This document shows positions 37,293-46,295 of a DNA stretch of 64,000 bases, in pieces. The translations under genes were made by a program, and so were the position numbers. The notes under the pieces were generated by a model, which was not told the DNA's origin, did not search any database, and was given only the letters and a program-made list of their open reading frames with translations. The DNA is taken from positions 4,575,501 through 4,639,500 of the forward strand of contig NC_021658.1 of NCBI RefSeq assembly GCF_000418325.1, in the 5' to 3' direction. The stretch comes from Sorangium cellulosum So0157-2. Lineage in GTDB: Bacteria > Myxococcota_A > Polyangia > Polyangiales > Polyangiaceae. Position 1 is the stretch's first letter. Each line of letters begins with the position of its first letter.

Positions 37293-37829
37293 TTGCGTTT
37301 GGGCATCCGCCTCCTCTACGCTCTCCAGGCCTTGCCCTCCCTCGATCCCTGTCACCTGATCGCCAATCGCCCCGACTACGTGGTGGCCACCTGGCGCCAG
37401 ATCTTCTGCGCCATCTGGCGCCGAGAGACGACCGAGGATGCCGTGCGCCGCGTGCACCACGCGTGCGTGGAGTTCGCAAAGCAACATCCGCGCGGCATCG
37501 GGCTGCTCACCGTCGTCGAGGGCGAGGCCTCGTTGCCGCCGGCCGGCGCGCGCAAGGCGCTGGCGAGCTTCCTCGCCCAGGCGAGCTCGGTCATCCGGTG
37601 CTCCGCCGTCGTCTTCGAAGGCTCAGGGTTCCGCGCGGCGGCCGTGCGCAGCGTCGTGACAGGGCTCTCTCTCCTTGCCCGCCAGCGATTTCCACATAAG
37701 GTGTGCGATATCGCGGAGGCCGGGAGGATGTTCGCCGAGATCTTGCCTGCGGCGACCGGCGTCGGCGTGAGCGAAGCCGCGTTCCGAGCGTCGCTCGACG
37801 AGCTGCGGGAGGCCGTCGGCCGCCGGTGA
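37293..37829 (+). CDS. STAS-like small protein, unknown function
   Basis: A protein of up to 178 residues. The core (about 25-178) resembles a family frequent in Sorangium: WRRETTEDAVRRVHHACVEF, GIGLLTVVEGEASLPPAGAR, CSAVVFEGSGFRAAAVRSVV and LLARQRFPHKVCDIAEAGRM. The alternation of strands and helices fits a SpoIIAA/STAS-like fold. The frame starts at a TTG and the N-terminal 25 residues look poor; the true start may be internal. A related fold is suspected at 47258. No partner kinase or phosphatase gene is adjacent. Confidence 0.6.
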   Translation: MRLGIRLLYALQALPSLDPCHLIANRPDYVVATWRQIFCAIWRRETTEDAVRRVHHACVEFAKQHPRGIGLLTVVEGEASLPPAGARKALASFLAQASSVIRCSAVVFEGSGFRAAAVRSVVTGLSLLARQRFPHKVCDIAEAGRMFAEILPAATGVGVSEAAFRASLDELREAVGRR

Positions 37830-37857
37830 GCCGGCGGAGCACACGGGGAGGAGCGCC

Positions 37858-38286
37858 ATGCGACGATTCGCCATCTCTCATCTGCTGATCGCCTGCCTGT
37901 CGAGCTGCACGTCCGCGCCGCCGCCCACGCCCGGCGAGGGGCAGGTCGAGGGGCCGCCGCCGCCCGCGGGCGCGTGTCCGACCGAGAAGCTCGCGTTCAC
38001 CCGGGAGACGGGGTGCGCGAACGATGGATCCGTCGAGTTCTGCCTGCCCACCGGCGACGAGGCGCTCCTCGCCCGGGTGCGGGACATCGCGCCCACGATC
38101 CAGGAGGGCTCGTCGAGGGGGCGCGCCGGGTGCGATGTGCCCGCGGAGACGCTGTACTTCTTCCCCACCGGAGACGCCGAGTGCGTCGCGCGCCACGGCG
38201 CGCTCGAGGGCGCGGCCTGGGACAAGATCTGCCGCATCGCCGCGCTGCCCGAGGTGCGGGCGATCGTGCCGACGTGGTACGAATGA
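37858..38286 (+). CDS. Small lipoprotein, unknown function
   Basis: A 142-residue protein. The signal sequence MRRFAISHLLIACLSSC ends in a lipobox-like LSSC (Cys17) and is followed by a Pro-rich linker. The mature part has six cysteines, with ETGCANDGSVEFCLPTGDEA and AGCDVPAETLYFFPTGDAEC-like pairing suggesting disulfides in the periplasm. There is a GGAGGAG Shine-Dalgarno upstream. No family was recognised. It follows the STAS-like gene by 28 bp on the same strand. Confidence 0.7.
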   Translation: MRRFAISHLLIACLSSCTSAPPPTPGEGQVEGPPPPAGACPTEKLAFTRETGCANDGSVEFCLPTGDEALLARVRDIAPTIQEGSSRGRAGCDVPAETLYFFPTGDAECVARHGALEGAAWDKICRIAALPEVRAIVPTWYE

Positions 38287-38416
38287 TCGGGGCGCGCCGG
38301 CCGCCGCCGCGCCCGCTCGTCGGCCGGGCGGCGCGATCGCGCGGATTGCTGTAGAACGTCGGCAGAACGACGCGTCCGATGACGCCGATGGCCCCCACCC
38401 GCCCCGAGGTTCCTCG

Positions 38417-39895
38417 ATGAAGTTCGCCTTCGACAACACCTACGCCCGGCTCCCGGACCGGTTCTACGCGCGCGTCTCCCCCGCCAAGGTCCGCGAGCCG
38501 CGCGTCGTGAAGGTCAACCGCGCGCTCGCGGAGGTGCTCGGGCTCGACGCGGAGCAGCTCGCGTCCGCGGAGGGGGCAGAGGTGCTCTCCGGCAACGCGC
38601 TGCCCGAGGGCGCGGCGCCGATCGCGCTCGCGTACGCGGGGCACCAGTTCGGCAGCTTCGTGAACCAGCTCGGGGACGGCCGGGCCATCCTGCTCGGCGA
38701 GGTCGTCGGCAAGGACGGCAAGCGGCGCGACGTCCAGCTCAAGGGCGCGGGGCGGACGCCGTTCTCGCGCGGCGGAGACGGGCGCGCCGCCCTCGGGCCG
38801 GTGCTGCGCGAGTACGTCGTGAGCGAGGCCATGGCGGCGCTCGGCGTGCCGACGACGCGCGCGCTCGCCGCCGTGACCACGGGCGAGCCGGTCTTCCGCG
38901 AGGAGGTGCTCCCGGGCGCGGTGCTCACGCGCGTGGCCGCGAGCCACCTCCGCGTGGGCACGTTCCAGTTCTTCGCCGCGCGGGGCGACCGCGAGGCGCT
39001 CTCCACCCTGGCGTCGTACGCGCTCGCCCGGCACTACCCCGAGGCCGCGGGCAGCGGCAACGACGCGCTCGCGCTGCTCGATCGCGTCATCGAGGCGCAG
39101 GCGAGCCTCGTCGCGCGCTGGCTGGGCGTCGGCTTCGTGCACGGCGTGATGAACACCGACAACACCTCGATCTCCGGCGAGACCATCGACTACGGGCCGT
39201 GCGCGTTCCTCGACGAGTACGACCCCGAGAAGAAGTTCAGCTCGATCGATCGCGGCGGCCGCTACGCCTTCGGGAACCAGCCGGGCATCGCCCAGTGGAA
39301 CATGCTGCGGCTCGCCGAGGCGCTCCTGCCGCTGCTCGCCGACGACAAGGACGAGGCGGTCCGCCTGGCGACCGAGCGCGTGCAGCGCTTCACCGGCCTG
39401 TTCGTGGAGGCGCACGAGCGCGTCCTGCGGGCGAAGCTGGGGCTCGCGCGCGAGGAGGACGACGACCTCGCGCTCGCCGCCGATCTGCTGGACCGGCTCG
39501 CGTCGAACGGCGTCGATTACACGCTCTTCTTTCGCCGGCTGTGCGCGTCGGCGGAGGACACCGCCGCGGACGCGCAGGTGGCCGCGCTGTTCGCGGAGCC
39601 CGGCGCCTTCCGCGACTGGGCCGAGGCGTGGCGCCGGCGGCTCGCCAGGGAGGACGTCGCGCGCGTCGACGACGGCGCGCGCGCGCGGGCGATGCGGCTC
39701 GTCAACCCCGCGTTCATCCCGCGCAACCACCGGATCGAGGCGCTCATCCAGGCGGCCGTCCGCGGCGACTTCGAGCCCTTCGAGACGTTCGTGCGGGTGC
39801 TCGAGCGCCCGTACGAGGATCAGCCGGAGCTCGCCCACCTGAGCGAGCCCCCGCAGCTGGACGAGCGCGTGCAGCACACGTTCTGCGGGACGTGA
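38417..39895 (+). CDS. selO: SelO/YdiU protein adenylyltransferase
   Basis: A 492-residue pseudokinase-fold enzyme that transfers AMP from ATP to protein Ser/Thr/Tyr residues (AMPylation), linked in other species to redox balance. Family blocks are AYAGHQFGSFVNQLGDGRAI, the phosphate-binding GAGRTPFSRGGDGRAALGPV, VLTRVAASHLRVGTFQFFAA, the metal/catalytic HGVMNTDNTSISGETIDYGP and GNQPGIAQWNMLRLAEALLP. The usual C-terminal Sec/Cys tail is represented by HTFCGT, a Cys near the end. Length fits family members. The start at 38417 matches the conserved FDNTYARLP N terminus. Confidence 0.94.
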   Translation: MKFAFDNTYARLPDRFYARVSPAKVREPRVVKVNRALAEVLGLDAEQLASAEGAEVLSGNALPEGAAPIALAYAGHQFGSFVNQLGDGRAILLGEVVGKDGKRRDVQLKGAGRTPFSRGGDGRAALGPVLREYVVSEAMAALGVPTTRALAAVTTGEPVFREEVLPGAVLTRVAASHLRVGTFQFFAARGDREALSTLASYALARHYPEAAGSGNDALALLDRVIEAQASLVARWLGVGFVHGVMNTDNTSISGETIDYGPCAFLDEYDPEKKFSSIDRGGRYAFGNQPGIAQWNMLRLAEALLPLLADDKDEAVRLATERVQRFTGLFVEAHERVLRAKLGLAREEDDDLALAADLLDRLASNGVDYTLFFRRLCASAEDTAADAQVAALFAEPGAFRDWAEAWRRRLAREDVARVDDGARARAMRLVNPAFIPRNHRIEALIQAAVRGDFEPFETFVRVLERPYEDQPELAHLSEPPQLDERVQHTFCGT

Positions 39896-39908
39896 GCGGG
39901 GCGGACCT

Positions 39909-41000
39909 TCATCCGTCGGCCACGAAGCCTTTCCATCGCCGCAGGTATCCGGCGAAGGTCTCGGAGACGCCGCGCTCGAGCAGCTCGGCGCGCGTCAGCG
40001 GCGGCCGCCGCGGCTCCCAGGCGGGATCGGCGATCCGCTGCGGCCAGTCGGGGTTGGCGATGGCGGCGCGCCCCAGCGCGACCGCGGTGGCGCCCTTGTC
40101 GAGGAGCGCCTCGGCCTCGGCGCGCGTCCAGACGCCGCCGGCGACAACGAGCGGCAGGCTCGCCCCCACCGCCGCGCGGAACAGCGGCAGCGGGTGGGCG
40201 TCGGGGCGCTTCCGCGCGGGCTTGCTCGCGTCCCACAGCGAGAGGTGGAGGAAGTCGGCGCCGTCCTCGACGAGCCAGCGAGCGAGCTCGAGGTTCTCGT
40301 CGAGGTCGAGCCCCTTGGCCTGGCCCCAGTCCTCGGGCGACAGGCGCACGCCGACCACGAAGGCCGCGGGCACCGCGGCGCGGACCGCCCGCAGGGTCTC
40401 GCGCAGCAGGCGCGCCCGGTTCTCCCACGCGCCGCCCCAGCGATCCGTGCGGCGGTTCTGGGTGGCGGACAGGAACTGGCCGAGGAGGTAGCCGTGCGCG
40501 CCGTGCAGCTCGACGCCCGCGAAGCCGGCGAGCAGCGCCCGCGCCGCCGCGTCGCGGAAGCGCTCGATGACGGCGAGGATGTCTTGCTCGGTGGCGGCGC
40601 GGGGGACGGGCAGGTCCGGCTCGGCGACGGCGCTGGCGCTCCACGTGGGCAGGCCGGACACCTGCGGATTGGCGCGGAGGCCGCCGTGAAAGAGCTGGAC
40701 GAGGCCGAGGGCGCCCGGGGCGGCGACCGCGGCCGCGAGCCGGCGCAGGCCGGGCAGGAGCCGGTCGGCGAAGACGCCGAGCTCGCCCTTCCACGCATGG
40801 CCGTCCTCGGCGACGTGGGCGGCGCAGGTCTCGACCACGCCGAAGCCGCCTTGCGCGCGGCAGGAGAGCCAGCGGAGCTCGTCGTCGCCCAGGGAGCCGT
40901 CGTCGTGGCTTTGCCCGTTCGTGAGCGGGGCGAGCCAGACGCGGTTCCTGGCGGTGAGGCCGTTCGGGAAGGAGAAAGGAGAGAGCAGGGGTGAGGTCAC
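39909..41000 (-). CDS. NADH:flavin oxidoreductase (Old Yellow Enzyme family)
   Basis: A 363-residue FMN TIM-barrel ene-reductase. Diagnostic features are FSFPNGLTARNRVWLAPLTN at the N terminus, the signature GVELHGAHGYLLGQFLSATQ with NRRTDRWGG, and FVVGVRLSPEDWGQAKG in the barrel. The phosphate-binding end is VAGGVWTRAEAEALLDKGAT and AVALGRAAIANPDWP. A GTG at 41000 places the start just before the conserved N terminus; upstream frame lacks homology. It converges on selO, whose stop lies 13 bp away. The substrate is probably an activated alkene. Confidence 0.9.
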   Translation of the reverse strand: MTSPLLSPFSFPNGLTARNRVWLAPLTNGQSHDDGSLGDDELRWLSCRAQGGFGVVETCAAHVAEDGHAWKGELGVFADRLLPGLRRLAAAVAAPGALGLVQLFHGGLRANPQVSGLPTWSASAVAEPDLPVPRAATEQDILAVIERFRDAAARALLAGFAGVELHGAHGYLLGQFLSATQNRRTDRWGGAWENRARLLRETLRAVRAAVPAAFVVGVRLSPEDWGQAKGLDLDENLELARWLVEDGADFLHLSLWDASKPARKRPDAHPLPLFRAAVGASLPLVVAGGVWTRAEAEALLDKGATAVALGRAAIANPDWPQRIADPAWEPRRPPLTRAELLERGVSETFAGYLRRWKGFVADG

Positions 41001-41257
41001 GGGGCGATGTTTAGCACCCGCTGCCTCGCCCCCGACAACGATGACCGCGCGTCCGGCCGGCGATCCCGAGGTGCTCGAACCTGCGTCGCGGTAACCGGAC
41101 CTGGGCCATGTCACGGGTGCTTCGGCCAACCTCTCTCCGATTGACACGCAGCCGGATTGCGCGTGACGTATGTTCGGGGCGTCGTGTTGCAGCAACGGCG
41201 GAACGAACGTGCCGGGCCGCCGATCGCCGCTCACCTCGATACCCCAGGAGGATCATC

Positions 41258-42808
41258 ATGAAGCGCATCTTCTGGGCGCGGTCCGCGGTCGCGGCCGCCG
41301 CATGTCTCGCCGGGCTCTATGTCGCGCAAGGTCGCACCGCCATGGGCACGGGCGCCGGGCGCTGGACGATGTACGGCAGGGATCTCGCCAACACGCACCA
41401 CGCGACCGGCGAGAACGAGATCGGGACGTCGAACGTCGGTTCGCTCTCCGTGAAGTGGGCCTTCACGACGACTGGCATCGTCCCCGCGACGCCGGCCGTC
41501 GACCACGGCGCGGTGTACTTTCCGGACGGGGGCGGCAACCTGTACAAGCTCGACGCCGAGACCGGGGTCCCGATCTGGACGCGCACGATCCCCAGCCTCA
41601 CGGGCACGGCGGACGCCGTCTCGCGCACGAGCCCCGCGCTCCACGGCCACATGCTGTTCGTCGGCACCCAGGCCGGCGCGCACATGCTCGCCGTGGACAG
41701 CCGCACCGGCGATCTCCTGTGGAAGACGCAGCTCGACCCGCACCCCGCGGCGATCATCACGCAGTCTCCCGTCGTGCACGGCGGGCGCGTGTACGTGGGC
41801 GTCTCCTCGCGCGAGGAGCTCTTCGCGGCGGACAACGCGTATCCGTGCTGCTCGTTCCGCGGCAGCGTGGTCGCGCTCGACGCGGTGACCGGGGAGGTGC
41901 TCTGGCAGCGCTACCTGGTCCCCGCCGGCTTCACCGGCGGCGCCGTCTGGGGGGGCGCGCCCGCGATCGACCTCGGGCGTCGCACCCTGTACGTGGCCAC
42001 CGGCAACAACTACACCGTGCCTCCGGCCGTCTCCGCGTGCGTGGAGGCGGCCGGCGACGACGCCCTCGCCGTGGAGGCCTGCCTCCCGGCAGACAACTAC
42101 ATCGATGCGGTCCTCGCGCTCGACCTCGACACCGGCGCGCTGAAGTGGGCGCGGCGTCTCCAGGGCTTCGATGCCTGGACGGGGGCGTGCTATTTCGGCG
42201 GCGACTGGTGCCCTGATCCGGCGGGCCCCGATTACGACTTCGGCACGGGCGCCACGCTGTTCTCGGCCGGCGCGGGGGCGGAGCGCCGCGATCTGGTCGG
42301 CGCCGGCCAGAAGAGCGGCATCTTCTGGGCGCTCGACCGGGACGACGGGAGCGTGGTGTGGAGCACGCTGGTCGGCCCCGGCGGCGAGCTGGGCGGCATC
42401 ATGTGGGGAGTCGCCGTGGACGAGAGCCGGATCTACGTGCCGATCGGCAACAACGGCGGGGTCGAGTACACGCTGGAGCCCTCCGGCCAGGTCGTCTCGT
42501 GGGGATCGTGGAGCGCGCTCGACACCGCCACGGGCGACATCCTGTGGCAGACGCCCGATCCCACGCCGGGCGCGCAGGATCGGGGGCCGCTGACGGTCGC
42601 GAACGGCGTGCTCTACGCCGGCTCGATGAGCGGCAACGTGCACGCCCTGAGCGCCGCGACGGGCGCGATCCTCTGGAGCCACCCGGCCGACGGCTCGGTC
42701 AGCGCCGGGCCGGCGGTGGTGAACGGCACGGCGTACTGGGGGAGCGGCTACGAGAGCTTCGGGATCGGCACGCCGGGCAACACGCTGTTCGCGTTCGGCT
42801 TGCCGTAG
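41258..42808 (+). CDS. PQQ-type beta-propeller dehydrogenase-like protein, exported
   Basis: A 516-residue protein with a signal peptide (SAVAAAACLAGLYVAQG) and about eight beta-propeller blades of the PQQ-enzyme repeat type: AVYFPDGGGNLYKLDAETG, MLAVDSRTGDLLWKTQ, SVVALDAVTGEVLWQRY and VLALDLDTGALKWARR, among others. A cysteine-rich loop (AYPCCSF, TGACYFGGDWCP) resembles that of polyvinyl-alcohol dehydrogenases. There is no cytochrome c domain, unlike the classical enzyme. It probably oxidises alcohol groups in the periplasm using PQQ; no pqq biosynthesis genes lie in the window. AGGAGG lies directly upstream of the ATG. Confidence 0.85.
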   Translation: MKRIFWARSAVAAAACLAGLYVAQGRTAMGTGAGRWTMYGRDLANTHHATGENEIGTSNVGSLSVKWAFTTTGIVPATPAVDHGAVYFPDGGGNLYKLDAETGVPIWTRTIPSLTGTADAVSRTSPALHGHMLFVGTQAGAHMLAVDSRTGDLLWKTQLDPHPAAIITQSPVVHGGRVYVGVSSREELFAADNAYPCCSFRGSVVALDAVTGEVLWQRYLVPAGFTGGAVWGGAPAIDLGRRTLYVATGNNYTVPPAVSACVEAAGDDALAVEACLPADNYIDAVLALDLDTGALKWARRLQGFDAWTGACYFGGDWCPDPAGPDYDFGTGATLFSAGAGAERRDLVGAGQKSGIFWALDRDDGSVVWSTLVGPGGELGGIMWGVAVDESRIYVPIGNNGGVEYTLEPSGQVVSWGSWSALDTATGDILWQTPDPTPGAQDRGPLTVANGVLYAGSMSGNVHALSAATGAILWSHPADGSVSAGPAVVNGTAYWGSGYESFGIGTPGNTLFAFGLP

Positions 42809-42832
42809 CGCTGCCCCGGGCGCGCCGCCGAT

Positions 42833-43393
42833 TCACCCGGCCCGGCCGCGCCCGCCCGAGGTGAGCGCGGCCCGCAGCCTCGCCGGGTCGAATCCGGTCG
42901 GCGGCAGCCACTCTAGGATGCCGTCGATCGCCCGAACGATCGCGTCGGGGTCGGCGCCGTCGCTGAGCCTGTACTCCTCCGCGACGACCTGCCGTGGCAC
43001 GCCGATCGCGAGGAGCGCCGCCGCGATGACGACGCCGGTCCGGTCTCTTCCCGACGTGCAGTGGACGTAGACCGGCCAGGCGAGATCGGGGGCCGCGAGC
43101 ACGGAGAGGGCCTTGCCGAGCCAGCTCCTCACCCGACGCTGCCGGGTGTCGTAGTTCTCGAGGTCATCCTCCGCGGCGACATGTACGTACCTGACGCCCG
43201 GGAGATGACCGGGATCGGGGCCGCGTCGGAGGTTCAGGATCGTACCGGGCGAACCGAGATCGGCGGCCGTCGTCATGAGGTCGAAGCGCCCGCCGCGGAG
43301 CAGCCGGCCAGCAGGGATCGGCGATACGTCGAGCCAGAGACCGAGCATTTCACCCACGTCTCGGTAGTTGGCGGGTCTGAACGCCGCGGTCAT
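42833..43393 (-). CDS. Tyrosine/dual-specificity protein phosphatase
   Basis: A 186-residue phosphatase with the Cys-based signature HCTSGRDRTG (111-120; nucleophile C112, Arg R118). Its N-terminal part, RPANYRDVGEMLG and GRLLRGGRFD, followed by LGSPGTILNLR, matches bacterial Tyr-phosphatase (Y_phosphatase3) proteins that act on phosphotyrosine or lipids. The start at 43393 is the first Met ahead of the family N terminus; the longer frame reaches into the promoter-like element. It has no signal peptide, so it is cytoplasmic. It converges on the PQQ-type gene. Confidence 0.88.
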   Translation of the reverse strand: MTAAFRPANYRDVGEMLGLWLDVSPIPAGRLLRGGRFDLMTTAADLGSPGTILNLRRGPDPGHLPGVRYVHVAAEDDLENYDTRQRRVRSWLGKALSVLAAPDLAWPVYVHCTSGRDRTGVVIAAALLAIGVPRQVVAEEYRLSDGADPDAIVRAIDGILEWLPPTGFDPARLRAALTSGGRGRAG

Positions 43394-43454
43394 ACGCTGC
43401 TCTTCTCTCGGTCGAAACGACGGCCGCACGCGAGCCCCAGCCCCGGCCATCATG

Positions 43455-43494
43455 GAACGGTAGCATATCTGGCGGCTACCCCGCCTTGTCAAGG
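43455..43494 (-). promoter_or_regulatory. Promoter-like element, copy 1 (upstream of the phosphatase)
   Basis: On the minus strand TTGACA (43487-43492) is followed after 19 bases by TATGCT (43462-43467). It also contains the dyad GGTAGC-N10-GCTACC. A near-identical 40-bp block occurs at 46255-46295 ahead of another minus-strand gene. The predicted start point is about 60 bp upstream of the phosphatase ATG. Confidence 0.65.
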
Positions 43495-43626
43495 AGGCCC
43501 GCCGGAGCGTCGGCCAGACGACCCCGGAGGTGATTCGGCCAACACGCGCCCGCGCCCTCGCGGCGCGCGTAGCGGAATGTCGCAGTGGGGCGCGCGTGCA
43601 GGTCGCGCGTGGAAGGTAATGATACG

Positions 43627-43645
43627 TGATGACATGTCTTCATCA
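43627..43645. promoter_or_regulatory. 19-bp dyad upstream of the HET-C-like lipoprotein gene
   Basis: TGATGACATGTCTTCATCA is an inverted repeat with 6-bp outer arms and an inner GACATGTC palindrome. It lies 95 bp before the ATG at 43740 in a locally AT-richer stretch. Its size and symmetry suit a dimeric repressor or activator; no cognate regulator is adjacent. Confidence 0.5.
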
Positions 43646-43739
43646 GGCTCCGGCGCGTCGCCGCAAACCCCTCTCGTGCGCTTTTTTCAACAGACGCTCA
43701 GCTCGCACGCCTGGATCGTGACTTGCAATCTCGCGGAAC

Positions 43740-44633
43740 ATGCATCGACACACCGCTCTCGGACTGGCAATCATGGGTCTTTCGCTGACGCTCGGCTGCG
43801 TCGGCGAAGCTGAAACCGCGGAGGCGCTCGACGAGAGCGCCGATGCATTCTCTACGGCGCCCGGTGAGCCGAACCACGAGGAGATCACCCACACGGCCCT
43901 GTCGTTCCTGAAGCCTTCCGTGCTCACCGCCCTGAAGGTAGGAAACGTGTCCACGGACGTCACGTTCCATTTCAGCAATGCCGCCCACTTCGATGACTGC
44001 AACTTCAGCGGAGGCGCCGCCTTCGTCGCCGAGAAGCAAGCCGAGGCGGTGCGCGCGCTGGGCCCGGGCATCCCGCTCCTGGATGGGGATGCCCTGGCCA
44101 TGCTGGCCTTCGGGCGTTCGCTCCACGCGGTGCAGGACTTCTACGCGCACACGAACTGGGTCGAGCTCGGCGGCGACGTCCTCGTGGACCAGTCGCTCAC
44201 CGCTTTCCCCGCGCTCGCGCCGTATTCCGCGATCCCGTCGACGGGCTTCATCGTCGTGCAGGGCGACAAGCCGAAGCGAGCGGCGGTGACGCGCGACGCC
44301 CGCGCCCCGTACCCGGAGTATGCGATCGTGACGGTCCGGGTCCAGCGGAAGAACGCTTATGGGCTCGTCTCGGGTACGGTCGAGTACGAGCCGGGGAACT
44401 ACTGTCCGCCTCCGGTCGCGATGACGCATGACGAGCTCAGCAAGGACAAGACCTCATTGACGGATCGCACGGCGCAGCACCTGGCGGCGAAGTCGCTCGC
44501 CGTCCAGCAGACACGCCACGAGTGGTGCCGGCTCAATCAGCTGGCGCACGACGCGTGGGGCGACGCCGGGACCGCGCGCCTCGCGGCGTGGGTCGCCGAC
44601 CCGAGCTCGGCGCCCGACTGCGGCATCCAGTGA
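43740..44633 (+). CDS. HET-C-like lipoprotein (possible phospholipase-fold)
   Basis: A 297-residue protein with a lipoprotein signal ending LTLGC (Cys20). The mature part has NHEEITHTALSFL and, near residues 127-143, RSLHAVQDFYAHTNWVELG, the hallmark histidine-rich motif of HET-C and related zinc-dependent phospholipase C-like proteins; His129 and His137 are candidate metal ligands. HET-C proteins occur as surface or toxin-associated proteins. The C-terminal part, including GTVEYEPGNYCPPPVAMTHD, does not match a domain I know. Whether it has lipase activity is unknown. A 19-bp dyad lies upstream. Confidence 0.75.
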   Translation: MHRHTALGLAIMGLSLTLGCVGEAETAEALDESADAFSTAPGEPNHEEITHTALSFLKPSVLTALKVGNVSTDVTFHFSNAAHFDDCNFSGGAAFVAEKQAEAVRALGPGIPLLDGDALAMLAFGRSLHAVQDFYAHTNWVELGGDVLVDQSLTAFPALAPYSAIPSTGFIVVQGDKPKRAAVTRDARAPYPEYAIVTVRVQRKNAYGLVSGTVEYEPGNYCPPPVAMTHDELSKDKTSLTDRTAQHLAAKSLAVQQTRHEWCRLNQLAHDAWGDAGTARLAAWVADPSSAPDCGIQ

Positions 44634-44694
44634 CGGTCCTCGAGCTCCTGCGGGATCTGGGGCGCGCGGCGCCGGCGACCCGCTCTTCGGCCCG

Positions 44695-45159
44695 TCACAA
44701 GGTGAGGGCCATGTAGCGGGTGCCGGCGACCGGGTTGTGCCGGTAGGGAGCGACGTCCTTGAACCCGAGCGCCTCGTACATCGCCGCCGCGCGGACCATC
44801 GACGGCAGCGTGTCGAGGTAGATCCGCCGGTACCCGATCGCGCGCGCCTCGTCGAGCACCCGGGCGACGAGCCGCCGCCCGAGCCCGAGGCCGCGCTGCC
44901 CCGGCCGCACATACAGCCGCTTCATCTCGCAGTCCTCGGAGGTGATGGCCTGCAGGGCGACGCAGCCATGCGGCGCCCGCTCGACGGTGCAGAGCAGGAG
45001 TCGACCCGACGGGGGCGCATAGGAGCCGGGGAGGCGCGCGAGCTCCTCGGCGAAGCCCTGGAAGCACAGGTCGACGTCGAGCGACGCCTGGTACTCGAGA
45101 AACAGCGTGCGGACCTGCTCGACCTGCTCGGCGCTGATGGCATGCTCAATGTCGATCAT
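44695..45159 (-). CDS. GNAT-family N-acetyltransferase
   Basis: A 154-residue acetyltransferase. The acetyl-CoA-binding motif A is MKRLYVRPGQRGLGLGRRLV (R/Q-x-x-G-x-G/A pattern), followed by ARVLDEARAIGYRRIYLDTL and the motif B segment AAAMYEALGFKDVAPYRHNP. The N-terminal part (LFLEYQASLDVDLCFQGF) matches a branch often annotated as putative acetyltransferases of small molecules. The substrate is unknown. It is a stand-alone gene on the minus strand. Confidence 0.88.
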   Translation of the reverse strand: MIDIEHAISAEQVEQVRTLFLEYQASLDVDLCFQGFAEELARLPGSYAPPSGRLLLCTVERAPHGCVALQAITSEDCEMKRLYVRPGQRGLGLGRRLVARVLDEARAIGYRRIYLDTLPSMVRAAAMYEALGFKDVAPYRHNPVAGTRYMALTL

Positions 45160-45269
45160 CGTCTCTCTCGCTACCGCAAGGGCCGAACCGCTGGCGGCTC
45201 AGCCGCCGCACGGGGTGCGGTCCATTGAAGCCGCTCGTCCAGCTGTAAGATCGATGGATGGCCGGCTAG

Positions 45270-46247
45270 CTAGAGCCACAGGCGAGCGACATCGCTCGCC
45301 TCGTCGGCAAGGCGCCATTGGCCATCCATGTGAATGAACTGTGAGCCGTCCTTTGCCTTGATCACCACGTTGCGCGGGCGCCAGATCGCGAGGTCGAACG
45401 GCTCCGAGATCATCGTCTGATCGCCGTCGAAATGAAATGTGAACCGAGCTCGAACGAAGCACGATCGGTCCGCTCCGACAACGACAAAGAAACGCTCGGG
45501 GGTTCCAGGAGGGATCGTCGGTGAGATCCGGTAGCTCCGCTCTGATGGGCCGGTCACGTTCTCGAGCAATGCAGTCACCGCGATGCTCGGTATCATCGGT
45601 GCAGCACAGAGCGGTGAGGGCGGATCGATGGTGAACCCGGTCCTGGACACCCAGAGCTGCTCTCCGTCATCGTTTTTGTTCGTGCCCATGAGGGCCTGCT
45701 GGGCGTCATCGATTGATGTGCCGGTGGCATCGGTGAATGTATATCGAACATCGATCGTGTTAATAGGTACGGCTCGCACGTCGAGGCCGGAGAGGTACTC
45801 GATGTGCCATCGCTGACGCGGAGCGGAGGCCGGTTCTCCACGGGCGAGGTCGTCGAAATACTCGCCCAGATGCCACCGCTCACGTGCGGAAAGCACCGCT
45901 TTGTATCTCGGGTCAACAAGGACGGATGCGTCGCGGCTCATCATGCGTTTCGGTAGCGTCGCCAGCAGGGCGCGCCTGCCGTCGATGGCCTCGTCAAGGA
46001 CGGCGAGGCCGCTGGGGCGCGCCGACGGGAGAGCTAGCTCTAGGGCCTCGACCGCGCCTGCTCCAGCCTCCACCCTCAGCACGTTCGAGCGTGGAGCGGC
46101 ATCGAAGAGCTGGTCCAGTAAAGGCTCTGACGCCGAGATGTGAAGCGCCTCCGCCGGACCCCAGCCGTTGTTGTATGCCAGCAGCCTCAGCCGGCCCGAA
46201 GCGGCGCCGCATGAAAAGTTCAACACCCACCCCGCCGTGCCCCCCAC
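45270..46247 (-). CDS. Protein of unknown function, possibly 5'-truncated
   Basis: An open frame of 325 codons. No domain was recognised. The sequence is beta-rich with balanced composition, e.g. YNNGWGPAEALHISASEPLL, DARYTFT-like strands (DVRYTFTDATGTSIDD) and FVRARFTFHFDGDQ, so it looks like a real protein. Its first residues (VLNFSCGAASGRLRLLAYNN) read like the interior of a domain and the only upstream start is a GTG at 46247, about 8 bp below a promoter-like element. It may be a gene whose 5' end was lost, or one that starts at an internal TTG or ATG. Confidence 0.5.
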   Translation of the reverse strand: MGGTAGWVLNFSCGAASGRLRLLAYNNGWGPAEALHISASEPLLDQLFDAAPRSNVLRVEAGAGAVEALELALPSARPSGLAVLDEAIDGRRALLATLPKRMMSRDASVLVDPRYKAVLSARERWHLGEYFDDLARGEPASAPRQRWHIEYLSGLDVRAVPINTIDVRYTFTDATGTSIDDAQQALMGTNKNDDGEQLWVSRTGFTIDPPSPLCAAPMIPSIAVTALLENVTGPSERSYRISPTIPPGTPERFFVVVGADRSCFVRARFTFHFDGDQTMISEPFDLAIWRPRNVVIKAKDGSQFIHMDGQWRLADEASDVARLWL

Positions 46248-46254
46248 CCATCGT

Positions 46255-46295
46255 GAAACGGTAGCGTAACTGACGTCTACCCCGCCTTGTCAAGG
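46255..46295 (-). promoter_or_regulatory. Promoter-like element, copy 2
   Basis: On the minus strand TTGACA (46288-46293) and TACGCT (46263-46268) are spaced by 19 bp. It shares about 80% of its bases with copy 1 at 43455-43494. It also contains the palindrome CGCCTTG-t-CAAGGCG. It sits directly in front of the frame ending at 45270. Confidence 0.6.
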
